Part shown: positions 13,340-21,627 of the stretch, one piece after another
Numbering within the stretch: the first letter of the stretch is position 1
How the letters are laid out: the number at the start of each line of letters is the position of its first letter
Assembly (NCBI GenBank): GCA_964370855.1
Contig: CAYJMF010000073.1
Coordinates: 1 to 24,219 of the forward strand
DNA: 24,219 nucleotides
Source: JAKLKS01 sp964370855
GTDB lineage: Bacteria; Planctomycetota; JAJSAM01; JAKLKS01
Reading direction: 5' to 3'
The notes under the pieces: generated by a model
Databases searched by the model: none
What the model was told of the DNA's origin: nothing
Seen by the model: only the letters and a program-made list of their open reading frames with translations
Made by a program: the position numbers and the translations under genes

Positions 13340-15402
13340 ACGGCGCCCCCCTTCCCGACGGGGAGTTCGACCCCCGGCCCGCGGACCCCTGCGAGGAGGC
13401 CCAGGCCCTGGCCCTCCTGGCCGCGGCGGGGGAGGCCTCGGCGGAGGAGCGCGCCCGCTTCGACGCCCATCGCGCCGCCTGCGCCCCCTGCGCGGCGGAG
13501 TCCGTGGCGCTGGCGGCGACGGCGGAGCGCGCCGGGGCGGCGCTCCGCGCCGCGGTCCTCCCCGTGGACCTCGCCCCCCGCGTCCTCGACGGGATCCGCT
13601 CCGGGGCCGCAGCGCCTTCCCCCCGCCTCCTCCCCGGGGGCCGGCGCGGCCGCTGGTTCGTCGCCGCCGCCGCGGCCGCCGTGCTCCTCCTGGCCGCGGG
13701 GGTCCGCCCCGTCCTCTCCGGGAAATGGTGGTGGACCCCGGAGAAGGGGACGCCGCCGGCGACGACCCCCTCCGGGACCCCCTTCGCCGACTTCTCCGAC
13801 GCGACGGAATCCGGGGGCATCGGCTTCCGCCACCACGCCCCCCTCGGGGAGCTCCGCTGGATGGCGGAGTCCACGGGCAGCGGCGTGGCCGCCGCGGACT
13901 TCGACGGGGACGGGCTCCCGGATCTCTTCTTCGCCGACGCCTGGTCCCTCGAGATGGACCGGCCCGAGGGGGCGGGCTGCCGCCTCTACCGGAACCGGGG
14001 CGACGGCACCTTCGAGGACGCGACGGAGCGGGCGGGGATCGACGTCCCCCTCCGGGTCGGTGGCGTCGTGGCCGTGGACCTCGACAACGACGGGAACCGG
14101 GATCTCGTCCTGGCGGGCTACGGCGGCGTGCGCGTGCTCCGCAATCGGGGCGGCGCGGAGTTCGAGGACGCGACGGAGGCTGCGGGCCTCCCCGCGGAGC
14201 CGGGCTCCTGGTTCACCTGCGCCGCCGCGGCGGACTTCGACCGGGACGGGATCCTCGACCTCTTCGTGTCGCGGTACGCCGACCAGGCGACCTACCGCGA
14301 GGGGATGCTCAAGTTCGGGAAGGACGCCGGCCGCGAGGGGATCTGGCGCGGGCTCCCGGTCTTCGCCGGGCCGCGGCCCCTGCAGCCGCAGACGGACCGC
14401 CTCTTCCGCGGCCTCGGGGGGATGTGCTTCGAGGACGTGTCCGCGGGGCTCGCCGGCAACGAGGCGCGCTACTCCTTCCAGCCCGTGGCCACGGACGCCG
14501 ACGGCGACGGGCTCATCGACGTCTACGTCGCCACGGACACCCAGCCGAACTTCCTCTGGCGGAACCTGGGCGGGATGAAGTTCCAGGACGTGGGGCTGGA
14601 GGCGGGCTGCGCCGTGGACGCCGGGGGAAAGGCGCAGGCGGGCATGGGCGTGGCGGCGGGGGACGTGGACGGGGACGGCCTCCCCGACCTGCTGGTCACC
14701 AACTTCAGCAACGACCACCTCACCCTCTACGCCAACCGGAGCCTCCCCGGGCGACCGGCCTTCTCCGATCGCTCCTACGCCTCGGGCGTGGGGCCGGCCT
14801 CCTTCCGCTACCTCGGGTGGGGGGCGGTCCTCGCGGACCTCGACCTCGACGGTCGCGAGGACGCCGTCGTGGCCGACGGCCACCTCTACCCCAACGTCAC
14901 GGACATGCCGGAGCTCGGCGTCTCCTTCGCCGAGCGGATGCAGTTCCTCCGCGGCGTCGGGGGCGGCGTCTTCGAGGACCGCACCGACGGCGGCGTGCGG
15001 GGAAACGACACGCCCCGCGTGCACCGCGGCCTGGCGACCCTGGACTTCGACGGGGACGGGGCGCTGGACCTCGTTGCCACGGTCCTCGGGGGCCCGCCGG
15101 TGCTGCTGCGCAACGGGACCCCGCGCGCCGGGCGCCAGTGGATCGGCTTCCGCCTGACGGGCACGGCCTCGCCGCGGGACCCCGCCGGTGCCCGCGTCAC
15201 CCTCACCGCCGGGGGCGCCACCCAGACCCGCGAGCTGCGCTTCGGCGACTCCTACGCCTCCACGTCGGAGCCGGTGCTGCGGTTCGGGCTCGGGGCGGCC
15301 ACGGAGGCGGAGCGCGTCGTCGTCCGCTGGCCCTCGGGCCGGGTGCAGGAGCTGCCCCCCCTCCCCGCGGGCCGGGTCCACGACCTCGTCGAGCCGCGGT
15401 AG
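13336..15402 (+). CDS. Transmembrane anti-sigma factor fused to an FG-GAP/ASPIC-UnbV ectodomain
   Basis: The product has 688 residues. The N-terminal zinc anti-sigma domain has Cys19 and the H-x3-C-x2-C motif His45/Cys49/Cys52, in helical surroundings. One membrane helix follows at about 107-127. Outside it, residues about 150-595 hold seven calcium-loop FG-GAP repeats (DFDGDG at 188, DLDNDG, DFDRDG, DADGDG, DVDGDG, DLDLDG, DFDGDG at 570). An ASPIC/UnbV domain ends the protein (602-688, with RELRFGDSYAS and VVVRWPSGRVQELP). The ectodomain matches the lipoprotein at 16709-18550. The expected role is to hold the upstream sigma factor at the membrane and release it on an external signal read by the propeller. 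The start is GTG in the GTGA overlap. Confidence 0.88.
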   Translation: MNGAPLPDGEFDPRPADPCEEAQALALLAAAGEASAEERARFDAHRAACAPCAAESVALAATAERAGAALRAAVLPVDLAPRVLDGIRSGAAAPSPRLLPGGRRGRWFVAAAAAAVLLLAAGVRPVLSGKWWWTPEKGTPPATTPSGTPFADFSDATESGGIGFRHHAPLGELRWMAESTGSGVAAADFDGDGLPDLFFADAWSLEMDRPEGAGCRLYRNRGDGTFEDATERAGIDVPLRVGGVVAVDLDNDGNRDLVLAGYGGVRVLRNRGGAEFEDATEAAGLPAEPGSWFTCAAAADFDRDGILDLFVSRYADQATYREGMLKFGKDAGREGIWRGLPVFAGPRPLQPQTDRLFRGLGGMCFEDVSAGLAGNEARYSFQPVATDADGDGLIDVYVATDTQPNFLWRNLGGMKFQDVGLEAGCAVDAGGKAQAGMGVAAGDVDGDGLPDLLVTNFSNDHLTLYANRSLPGRPAFSDRSYASGVGPASFRYLGWGAVLADLDLDGREDAVVADGHLYPNVTDMPELGVSFAERMQFLRGVGGGVFEDRTDGGVRGNDTPRVHRGLATLDFDGDGALDLVATVLGGPPVLLRNGTPRAGRQWIGFRLTGTASPRDPAGARVTLTAGGATQTRELRFGDSYASTSEPVLRFGLGAATEAERVVVRWPSGRVQELPPLPAGRVHDLVEPR

Positions 15403-15924
15403 GCGCTTCGGCTACCATCCCCGGGTGGCCCGCCCCGGACCCCTCGACCGCGCCCTCCTCGCACTCGACGGCCTCCGCGATTCCCTTCGCGCCGCGGGCA
15501 ACGGGGAGCGGGCGGGGCTGTTCTCCTGCGACGGCTGCGTGGGGTGGTGCTGCCGCGAGGGCTGGAACTCCATGCGGGCGACCCCCCTCGAGGCGGAGGC
15601 GATCCTCCGGCTCCTCGAGGGGAGGGGGGAGCTGGAGGAGGGGCTCCGCCTCGCGGAGCGGGCCGCGGACCGCTACCGGCTCGCGGAGGAGGGGGGCGCC
15701 CCGCGCACCTACACCTGCCCCTTCCTCACGGCGGGGAACCGGTGCGGGATCCACGCGGCGAAGCCGCTGGGATGCATCACCTTCACCCCGGTGCGGGACG
15801 GCGGGTGCGACCAGGACGGGACGCTCCTCGCCGCCGCCCTCGAGGAGGCCGGGGGACTGAGCGACGGCGTCGCGGGGGATGCCCCGTGGACCGACCTGCC
15901 GCTGCCCCTCGCCCTGGTCGAGGC

Positions 15925-16335
<411 letters not shown>

Positions 16336-16475
16336 GGGTTGGCTCCGGGGTCCTGCCGGAATCCTACCCCTCGGGGGGAGGCGGATTCAACGGTGCGGCC
16401 GCGCTCGTTCCTTCCCCCCCCCGTCTGGTAGGGTCCGGGGACGGGGAGCATGCCCCGCGATCCCGAGGAGCCCCG

Positions 16476-16712
16476 ATGCGTTTCCGCGTGCCCGGCCTGC
16501 CCTTCGTCTTCGACCTCAACGGCTTCATGCTGGCGGGGACCGTCGTCTTCGCCGTCGGGGTCGGCGGGTACGTGGCCGTGGAGTTCCGGTCCCGGGATCC
16601 CGAGTCCGCGGCGGGGAGCCTGTTCTTCGGCGTCGCCATCGCGGGGCTCGCGTTGTACTGCCTGGGGAGAATCGTCCAACTGGTGAACCACTTCAGGAAG
16701 CGGGAACCTTGA
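16476..16712 (+). CDS. Small two-helix membrane protein, 78 residues
   Basis: I do not recognise this protein. Two hydrophobic segments at about 14-33 (LNGFMLAGTVVFAVGVGGYV) and 46-65 (GSLFFGVAIAGLALYCLGRI) suggest a hairpin membrane protein with charged ends. GAGGAG at 16465-16470 sets the ATG at 16476. Its stop overlaps the next gene's TTG start in TTGA (16709-16712), so the two are probably translated together. That places it with the FG-GAP/ASPIC lipoprotein, perhaps as an accessory in its export or anchoring. Confidence 0.7.
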   Translation: MRFRVPGLPFVFDLNGFMLAGTVVFAVGVGGYVAVEFRSRDPESAAGSLFFGVAIAGLALYCLGRIVQLVNHFRKREP

Positions 16713-18550
16713 ACCGACCCTCCCCGGCGCGCGCCTTCCCCCTCCCCGCCTTCCTCCTCGCGGCGGCGCTCCTCGCCTCCTCCTGCGGGGAGGAGGCCCC
16801 GGCCCCCGCACCGGCCCCCCCGGCCCCGGCGCCCCTCGCCGCGGCGCCCTCCGCCCCGAAGCCCTTCGGCGCGAGGTTCGTCGACCTCCACGAGGAGGCC
16901 ACGGGCTTCGGCCCCGTGAACCACACCGGGGTCCCCGGGAACAAGCAGTGGATCGCCGAGGCCATGGGCGGGGCCGCCATCCTCTTCGACTACGACCTCG
17001 ACGGGGACGTCGACATCCTCTTCGTGGACGGGAACATCTGCGCCGACGCGCCCCACCCCGACGCCCGCACCCGCCTCTACCGCAACGACGGGGGCTTCAA
17101 GTTCACGGAGGTGACGAAGGCCGCGGGCATCGACATCACCGAGGTCGGCTACGGCGGCGCCGCCGCGGACTACGACAACGACGGGGACCGGGACGTCTTC
17201 GTCGGGGTCCTCGGGCTCAACCACCTCCTGCGCAACAACGGGAACGGGACCTTCACCGACGCCGCCGCCGAGGCCGGGGTCCAGGGGGATCCGCGGGACA
17301 TGTCCACGGCCTGCACCTGGGCGGACTTCGACGGGGACGGCTGGCTCGACCTCTACGTCTCCAACTACCTCGACATGCTGCGCGTGGTGGACGACTTCCG
17401 CAAGGAGGGGCGCATAGGCCGCTCCTGCGACTGGCGCGGCTTCAAGGTCTACTGCGGCCCCATGGGCCTTCCCTACCAGAAGGACCGGCTCTACCTCTCC
17501 AACGGGAGGGACGAGAAGACCGGGACGGTCACCTTCCGCGAGGCCTCGGAGCGGCTCGTCGGCATGCAGGCCCGCCCCTCCTTCCAGTGCATCGCCGCGG
17601 ACTACGACGTCGACGGGGACATGGACGTCTACGTCGCCACGGACACGGAGCCGAACCACCTCTGGGTGAACGACGGGAAGGCGAACTTCCGGGACGAGGG
17701 AATGGAGGCGGGCTGCGCCTACGCGGCCCAGGTCCAGCCCCAGGCGGGCATGGGCGTGGACGTGGCCGACTACGACCACGACGGGCTCCTCGACATCACC
17801 GTCACCAACTTCTCCCACGACTACAACACCGTGTACCGCAACCGCTCCAAGCCGCGGAAGAGCGGCGGGATGCTGGCCTCCTTCGAGGACGTGTCGGTGC
17901 GCACCGGGGTGAACCAGGCGACCTTCATCCGGCTCTGCTGGTCGGCGCTCTTCACGGACGCGGACAACGACGGCGACGCGGACCTCTTCTACTCCGCGGG
18001 CCACGTCTACGGGGAGATCGACCACTTCGCGGAGTCCGGGACCTCCTACCGGCAGAAGAACCTGCTGCTCCAGAACACCGGCGGGACCTCGCCCCAGTTC
18101 TCCGACGTCTCGGGGGCGGCGGGGCCGGCCTTCCAGGTGGAGGAGGTCCACCGCGGCGGGGGGCAGGCCGACCTCGACGACGACGGGGACATGGATTTCG
18201 TCGTGGCGGTGCTCAACGGGAAGGCCTACATCCTCCGCAACGACGGCGGCAACGCCAACGGGTGGATCCGGCTCTCCCTCCGGGGGAAGGGGATGCTCGA
18301 TCCGGCGGGGGCCCTGGTGCGCGTGGAGGCGGACGGCCTCCTCCCCCAGACCGACGCCTGGACGCGGGGCGCCTCCTTCCTCTCGGATTCCGATCCGCGG
18401 ATGCTCTTCGGGCTCGGGTCGGCCAAGAAGGCGGCGAAGGTCGCCGTCACCTGGCCGTCGGGGGCGAAGAGCGAGTTCCGCGACCTCGACGCCCGCGCCC
18501 ACTGGCTGCTGGAGGAGGGGGTCCCGGAGGCGAAGCGGCTCCCGAAGTAG
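16709..18550 (+). CDS. FG-GAP/ASPIC-UnbV (CRTAC1-like) lipoprotein
   Basis: The product has 613 residues from TTG 16709. A lipoprotein signal ends at LLASSC (Cys26) and is followed by a Pro/Ala linker to about residue 50. Seven calcium-loop repeats follow (DYDLDG at 94, DYDNDG, DFDGDG, DYDVDG, DYDHDG, DADNDG, DLDDDG). An ASPIC/UnbV domain ends the protein (about 519-613, with LLFGLGSAKKAAKVAVTWPSG). A Cys pair, Cys240 and Cys249 in CDWRGFKVYCGP, is probably disulfide-bonded and common in this family. The fold is a beta-propeller probably facing the cell surface or periplasm; the ligand is unknown. It is a close paralogue of the ectodomain at 13336-15402. AGGAAG at 16695-16700 supports the TTG start. 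I judge the long open frame upstream of 16709 not to be coding. Confidence 0.88.
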   Translation: MNRPSPARAFPLPAFLLAAALLASSCGEEAPAPAPAPPAPAPLAAAPSAPKPFGARFVDLHEEATGFGPVNHTGVPGNKQWIAEAMGGAAILFDYDLDGDVDILFVDGNICADAPHPDARTRLYRNDGGFKFTEVTKAAGIDITEVGYGGAAADYDNDGDRDVFVGVLGLNHLLRNNGNGTFTDAAAEAGVQGDPRDMSTACTWADFDGDGWLDLYVSNYLDMLRVVDDFRKEGRIGRSCDWRGFKVYCGPMGLPYQKDRLYLSNGRDEKTGTVTFREASERLVGMQARPSFQCIAADYDVDGDMDVYVATDTEPNHLWVNDGKANFRDEGMEAGCAYAAQVQPQAGMGVDVADYDHDGLLDITVTNFSHDYNTVYRNRSKPRKSGGMLASFEDVSVRTGVNQATFIRLCWSALFTDADNDGDADLFYSAGHVYGEIDHFAESGTSYRQKNLLLQNTGGTSPQFSDVSGAAGPAFQVEEVHRGGGQADLDDDGDMDFVVAVLNGKAYILRNDGGNANGWIRLSLRGKGMLDPAGALVRVEADGLLPQTDAWTRGASFLSDSDPRMLFGLGSAKKAAKVAVTWPSGAKSEFRDLDARAHWLLEEGVPEAKRLPK

Positions 18551-18920
18551 CCCGGAGCGCCTCCACGACGGGACCGTTGGCCGCGGGGATCTCCATCCGG
18601 CCGAGGTCCGCCGGGGTGACCCAGCGAAGGAGCGGGGAGCGGCGCAGGCGCCCGCCCTCCACGGTGCACGCGAAGAACCGGAGATCCACCACCCGGTCCC
18701 CGTAGTCGTGCCGCACCCGGGCAATCTCCTCCCCCGCGCCGACGCGGAGCCCCGTCTCCTCCCTCGCCTCCCGCTCGGCGCAGGCCCGCCCCCGCTCGCC
18801 GCGCCGCCTCTTCCCCCCGGGGAACTCCCACGTCCCGGCCAGGTGGGAGCCCCGGGGGCGCCGCCGCACGAGGAGGAGCCCCCCCCATTGGATGACCGCC
18901 ACGCAGACCTCGATGCCCAT
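18447..18920 (-). CDS. NUDIX hydrolase, MutT-like
   Basis: The product has 157 residues. The Nudix box is complete: G-x5-E-x7-RE-x2-EE-x-G in GKRRRGERGRACAEREAREETGL, here given as GKRRRGE ... REAREETGL, following WEFPG. The core resembles 8-oxo-dGTP diphosphatase, which cleans the nucleotide pool of oxidised dGTP, with the usual WVTPADL near the end. The conserved domain ends around VVEALR. The remaining 30-odd residues are Pro/Gly/Arg-rich and are encoded within the last 104 bp of the convergent lipoprotein gene. That tail is probably an accident of a missing early stop. It starts at ATG 18920, divergent from terC-like across a long palindrome. Confidence 0.88.
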   Translation of the reverse strand: MGIEVCVAVIQWGGLLLVRRRPRGSHLAGTWEFPGGKRRRGERGRACAEREAREETGLRVGAGEEIARVRHDYGDRVVDLRFFACTVEGGRLRRSPLLRWVTPADLGRMEIPAANGPVVEALRATSGAASPPGPPPPAASGRGRRGRGTRSSPPTAR

Positions 18921-18950
18921 GGAAGGGGGAGCATAGCGGGGCGAAGAGGC

Positions 18951-19055
18951 AAGGCGGGGACGTTCTCAAGTTATAAAGTTATTCCCTCAACCCCACCTCC
19001 ATGCCGCTACCGGGGAGGGGGGAATAACTTTATAACTTGAGAACGTCCCCGCCTT
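18951..19055. repeat. 105-bp perfect palindrome between divergent genes
   Basis: Arms 18951-18986 and 19020-19055 are perfect 36-bp inverted repeats containing GGGGACGTTCTCAAG then an AT-rich TTATAAAGTTATT. The loop is 33 nt (18987-19019), exactly as in the element at 3019-3147, and GGGGACGT lies near the tip in both. It fills most of the 150-bp gap between the NUDIX and TerC genes. The promoters of both genes must lie in or beside it. It is probably a non-autonomous mobile palindrome of the REP/RAYT type. Confidence 0.88.
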
Positions 19056-19070
19056 CGCCCCCCTCCCCCC

Positions 19071-20087
19071 ATGAACGATTCGATCCGCCTCGCCATGCAG
19101 ACGCACGCCGGCTTCGACCGGTGGGCGGAGTTCCTCCTTCTCGTGCTCCTCCTCCTCGCCTTCGACCTCTTCGTGGTGCACCGCAAGGCCCACGTGGTCC
19201 CCGTGAAGGAGGCGGCCTGGTGGTCGGTCTTCTGGATTGGGCTCTCCCTCCTGTTCAACGCCTGGGTCTGGTGGGAGTACGGAGAGAAGGCCGCCAGCGA
19301 GTTCCTCACGGCCTACGTCGCCGAGAAGGCGCTCAGCGTCGACAACCTCTTCGTGTTCCTGACCATCTTCTCCTTCTTCAAGGTGGACCCGATCCACAGG
19401 CACCGGGTGCTGTTCCTCGGGATCGTGGGCGCCCTGGTCATGAGGGCGATCTTCATCTTCGTCGGCCTCGAGCTGCTGGAGGCCTTCGAACCCCTCTTCT
19501 TCGTGTTCGGCGCCCTCCTCCTCTTCACGGCCTGGAAGCTGATCCGGACCGGGGAGACCCACTTCGAACCGGAGAAGAGCTTCCTCTACCGGGCAGGGCG
19601 GCGGATCCTCCCCCTCGTCCCCGAGTACGACGGGGGGAAGTTCCTCGTGAAGCGGGGGGGGCGCACCTTCGGCACGACCCTGCTCCTCGTGCTCTTCATC
19701 ATCGAGGGCACAGACGTCATGTTCGCCCTCGACTCCGTCCCGGCGGTCCTCGGGATCTCCCAGGATCTCTTCATCGTGTACACCTCCAACGTGTTCGCCA
19801 TCCTCGGCCTCCGTGCGCTCTACTTCCTCCTCCAGGGGGTCCTCCAGTCCATCCCGGGGCTCCAGGTCGGCCTCTCCCTGGTGCTCGCCTACGTCGGCGT
19901 GAAGATGTGCCTTCTCCCACTTCCGGAGCCCTACAGGGTCCACATCGACTCCCGCATCTCCCTGGCCGTCATCATCGGGCTCCTCGTCGGATCCTGGCTC
20001 GTGGCCTCCGCCATGCGCCGCTCCGAGAGGAAGCGGGAGCGCGGCACCCCCCCCGACTCCCGTGACCCGGAGGGGCCCGCCGGGTAG
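19071..20087 (+). CDS. TerC/Alx-family integral membrane protein
   Basis: The product has 338 residues with about nine hydrophobic helices. It has the family landmarks FDLFVVHRKAH, EKALSVDNLFVFLTIFSFF, GALVMRAIFIF and GTDVMFALDSVPAVLGIS. Known members (Alx, TerC) are linked to manganese export, tellurite resistance and metal loading of exported proteins; Asp residues in the VDN and ALDS motifs probably bind the ion. A charged cytoplasmic tail (RRSERKRERG) ends the protein. The ATG at 19071 has no Shine-Dalgarno; an ATG at 19095 (MQTHAGFD) is an alternative. The next gene follows by 33 bp on the same strand. Confidence 0.92.
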   Translation: MNDSIRLAMQTHAGFDRWAEFLLLVLLLLAFDLFVVHRKAHVVPVKEAAWWSVFWIGLSLLFNAWVWWEYGEKAASEFLTAYVAEKALSVDNLFVFLTIFSFFKVDPIHRHRVLFLGIVGALVMRAIFIFVGLELLEAFEPLFFVFGALLLFTAWKLIRTGETHFEPEKSFLYRAGRRILPLVPEYDGGKFLVKRGGRTFGTTLLLVLFIIEGTDVMFALDSVPAVLGISQDLFIVYTSNVFAILGLRALYFLLQGVLQSIPGLQVGLSLVLAYVGVKMCLLPLPEPYRVHIDSRISLAVIIGLLVGSWLVASAMRRSERKRERGTPPDSRDPEGPAG

Positions 20088-20120
20088 GATGTGGCCTTCC
20101 CCCGAGGAGGACGCGGCCCC

Positions 20121-21152
20121 ATGGCACAGGACACCTACCCCGAACTCGACCTCGGCCGCGAGAGCGGCGTGCCCCCCAGCAAGTTCCGCATCGGGGGGAG
20201 GAAGACCGCCGTGGTCGGGGCCGTCATCGACGGGGACGAGGCCTACTTCGACAACGGCATCCTCGCCAACAAGGCCAAGGTCGAGGAGGGGATCACCTTC
20301 GGCCCCGAGGTCCTGCGCGCCCTCGGCGGGAGGCGGGTCATCGCCATCTGGCTCGCGGCGACCACCGACGACGAGGGGCGCCCGGGCTGGTACGGGATGA
20401 CCGTGGGGGAGATGCGCATCGACCGCGTGAAGGGGGACGGCTTCCGCGACGTCGCCGCCTTCCAGACGAAGTTCTCCGACGCCGCCTCGGGCCGGACCGC
20501 CGTCTGGCAGCTCAAGGAGAAGGAGAGGCTCCAGCTCGGGAAGCTCATCGCCTCGAAGCCCGATCTCTGGAGGCACTCCGCCAAGTCCTTCCGGGACACG
20601 ATGACGAGCACCATCCCCACCCTGCTCGAGCTGGAGACCACCGCCACCGCCGCCGAGCAGGCCGCCGAGGATGCCGGCTCCCCACGCCTGGAGCTCGGCA
20701 CGGAGCGGGGCTTCGCCCCCCGCACCCTCCGGTCCGGCGGCCGCGACATCACCATCCTCGGCGCCCTCATCGACGGGGCGAAGGCCGAGTGGGCCAACGG
20801 CATCCTCGAGAGCAAGTCCCGCGTGGAGGAGGGCGTCACCTTCGGCCCCGAGGTCCTGAGGGCCATGGGCGGCAAGAGGTACTGCGGCGTCTGGGTCGCC
20901 GTGACCCGCGGCGAGGGCGGCCACCCGGGGTACTACGGGGCGACGGTGTGCGACATGCGCATCGACGTCGCGAAGAAGGACGGGTGGCGCGACGTGAACG
21001 CCCACACCATGAAGCTCAACAACGCCGCCCGCGGCAGCGTGGAGCTGTTCAAGCTCAAGCCGGAGGAGAAGAAGGCCCTCGGGGACCTCCTGCGGTCGCA
21101 GCCGGAACTATGGAAGAACGCCGTCGAGAACCTCCAGAACGCCTTCGAGTAG
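20121..21152 (+). CDS. Protein of unknown function made of two tandem homologous halves
   Basis: The product has 343 residues. Residues about 8-160 and 188-343 align from end to end. LDLGRESGVPPSKFRIGGR matches LELGTERGFAPRTLRSGGR. VEEGITFGPEVLRALGG matches VEEGVTFGPEVLRAMGG. GWYGMTVGEMRID matches GYYGATVCDMRID, and KPDLWRHSAKSFRDTM matches QPELWKNAVENLQNAF. A threonine/alanine-rich segment (about 165-187) links them. There is no signal peptide or membrane helix, so it is probably cytoplasmic. I do not recognise the family. GAGGAGG at 20104-20110 supports the ATG at 20121; a GTG at 20091 would add ten residues. Confidence 0.8.
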   Translation: MAQDTYPELDLGRESGVPPSKFRIGGRKTAVVGAVIDGDEAYFDNGILANKAKVEEGITFGPEVLRALGGRRVIAIWLAATTDDEGRPGWYGMTVGEMRIDRVKGDGFRDVAAFQTKFSDAASGRTAVWQLKEKERLQLGKLIASKPDLWRHSAKSFRDTMTSTIPTLLELETTATAAEQAAEDAGSPRLELGTERGFAPRTLRSGGRDITILGALIDGAKAEWANGILESKSRVEEGVTFGPEVLRAMGGKRYCGVWVAVTRGEGGHPGYYGATVCDMRIDVAKKDGWRDVNAHTMKLNNAARGSVELFKLKPEEKKALGDLLRSQPELWKNAVENLQNAFE

Positions 21153-21217
21153 CCCCGGGCGGCCCGGACCCCGGCGGTCCGCGGGCCCCTTCGCCGGACA
21201 TCCATGTGAGGTTCCCC

Positions 21218-21625
21218 ATGCCCCGCGCCCCTCTCCGCACCGCCGCCGCCCTCCTCCTCCTCGCCTGCTGCGCCGGCGGCGCCGCCCTCGCCCTCGAGGG
21301 GGAGCGCACCCCCGAGGACGAGAAGAAGGCCCGGGAGGCCGAGGCCGCCGCCGTCAAGGAGGGGGAGAAGGTCTTTCGCGACGAAGCCATGGGCACCAAC
21401 GACCGCTCCTGCTCCACGTGCCACGACAGCCCCAAGCGGCCGGACCTCTCCCTCAAGGGGGTGACGGGCCGCTTCCCCCGCTTCGACGACGACGCGGCGC
21501 GGGTCATCACGCTCCAGGAGAAGTTCATGCAGATGCACGAGCGGAGCCTCAAGGCGAGGAAGCCCCTCCCCCTCGGCGACCGCCGGTGGACGGCCCTGGA
21601 GATGTACCTCAAGGGGCTCAAGTAG
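21218..21625 (+). CDS. Exported monoheme cytochrome c-like protein
   Basis: The product has 135 residues. A signal peptide runs to about residue 25 (LRTAAALLLLACCAGGAALA). The acidic helix EDEKKAREAEAAAVKEGEKVF precedes one heme site, CSTCH, at Cys65-His69. A downstream Met in QEKFMQMHERS is a candidate axial ligand. The C-terminal helix (RRWTALEMYLKGLK) is typical of small class I-like c cytochromes. It would shuttle electrons in the periplasm; the partner is unknown. TGAGGT lies 6 bases before the ATG. The protease gene begins 2 bp after its stop, so the two are probably co-transcribed. Confidence 0.85.
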   Translation: MPRAPLRTAAALLLLACCAGGAALALEGERTPEDEKKAREAEAAAVKEGEKVFRDEAMGTNDRSCSTCHDSPKRPDLSLKGVTGRFPRFDDDAARVITLQEKFMQMHERSLKARKPLPLGDRRWTALEMYLKGLK

Positions 21626-21627
21626 CC

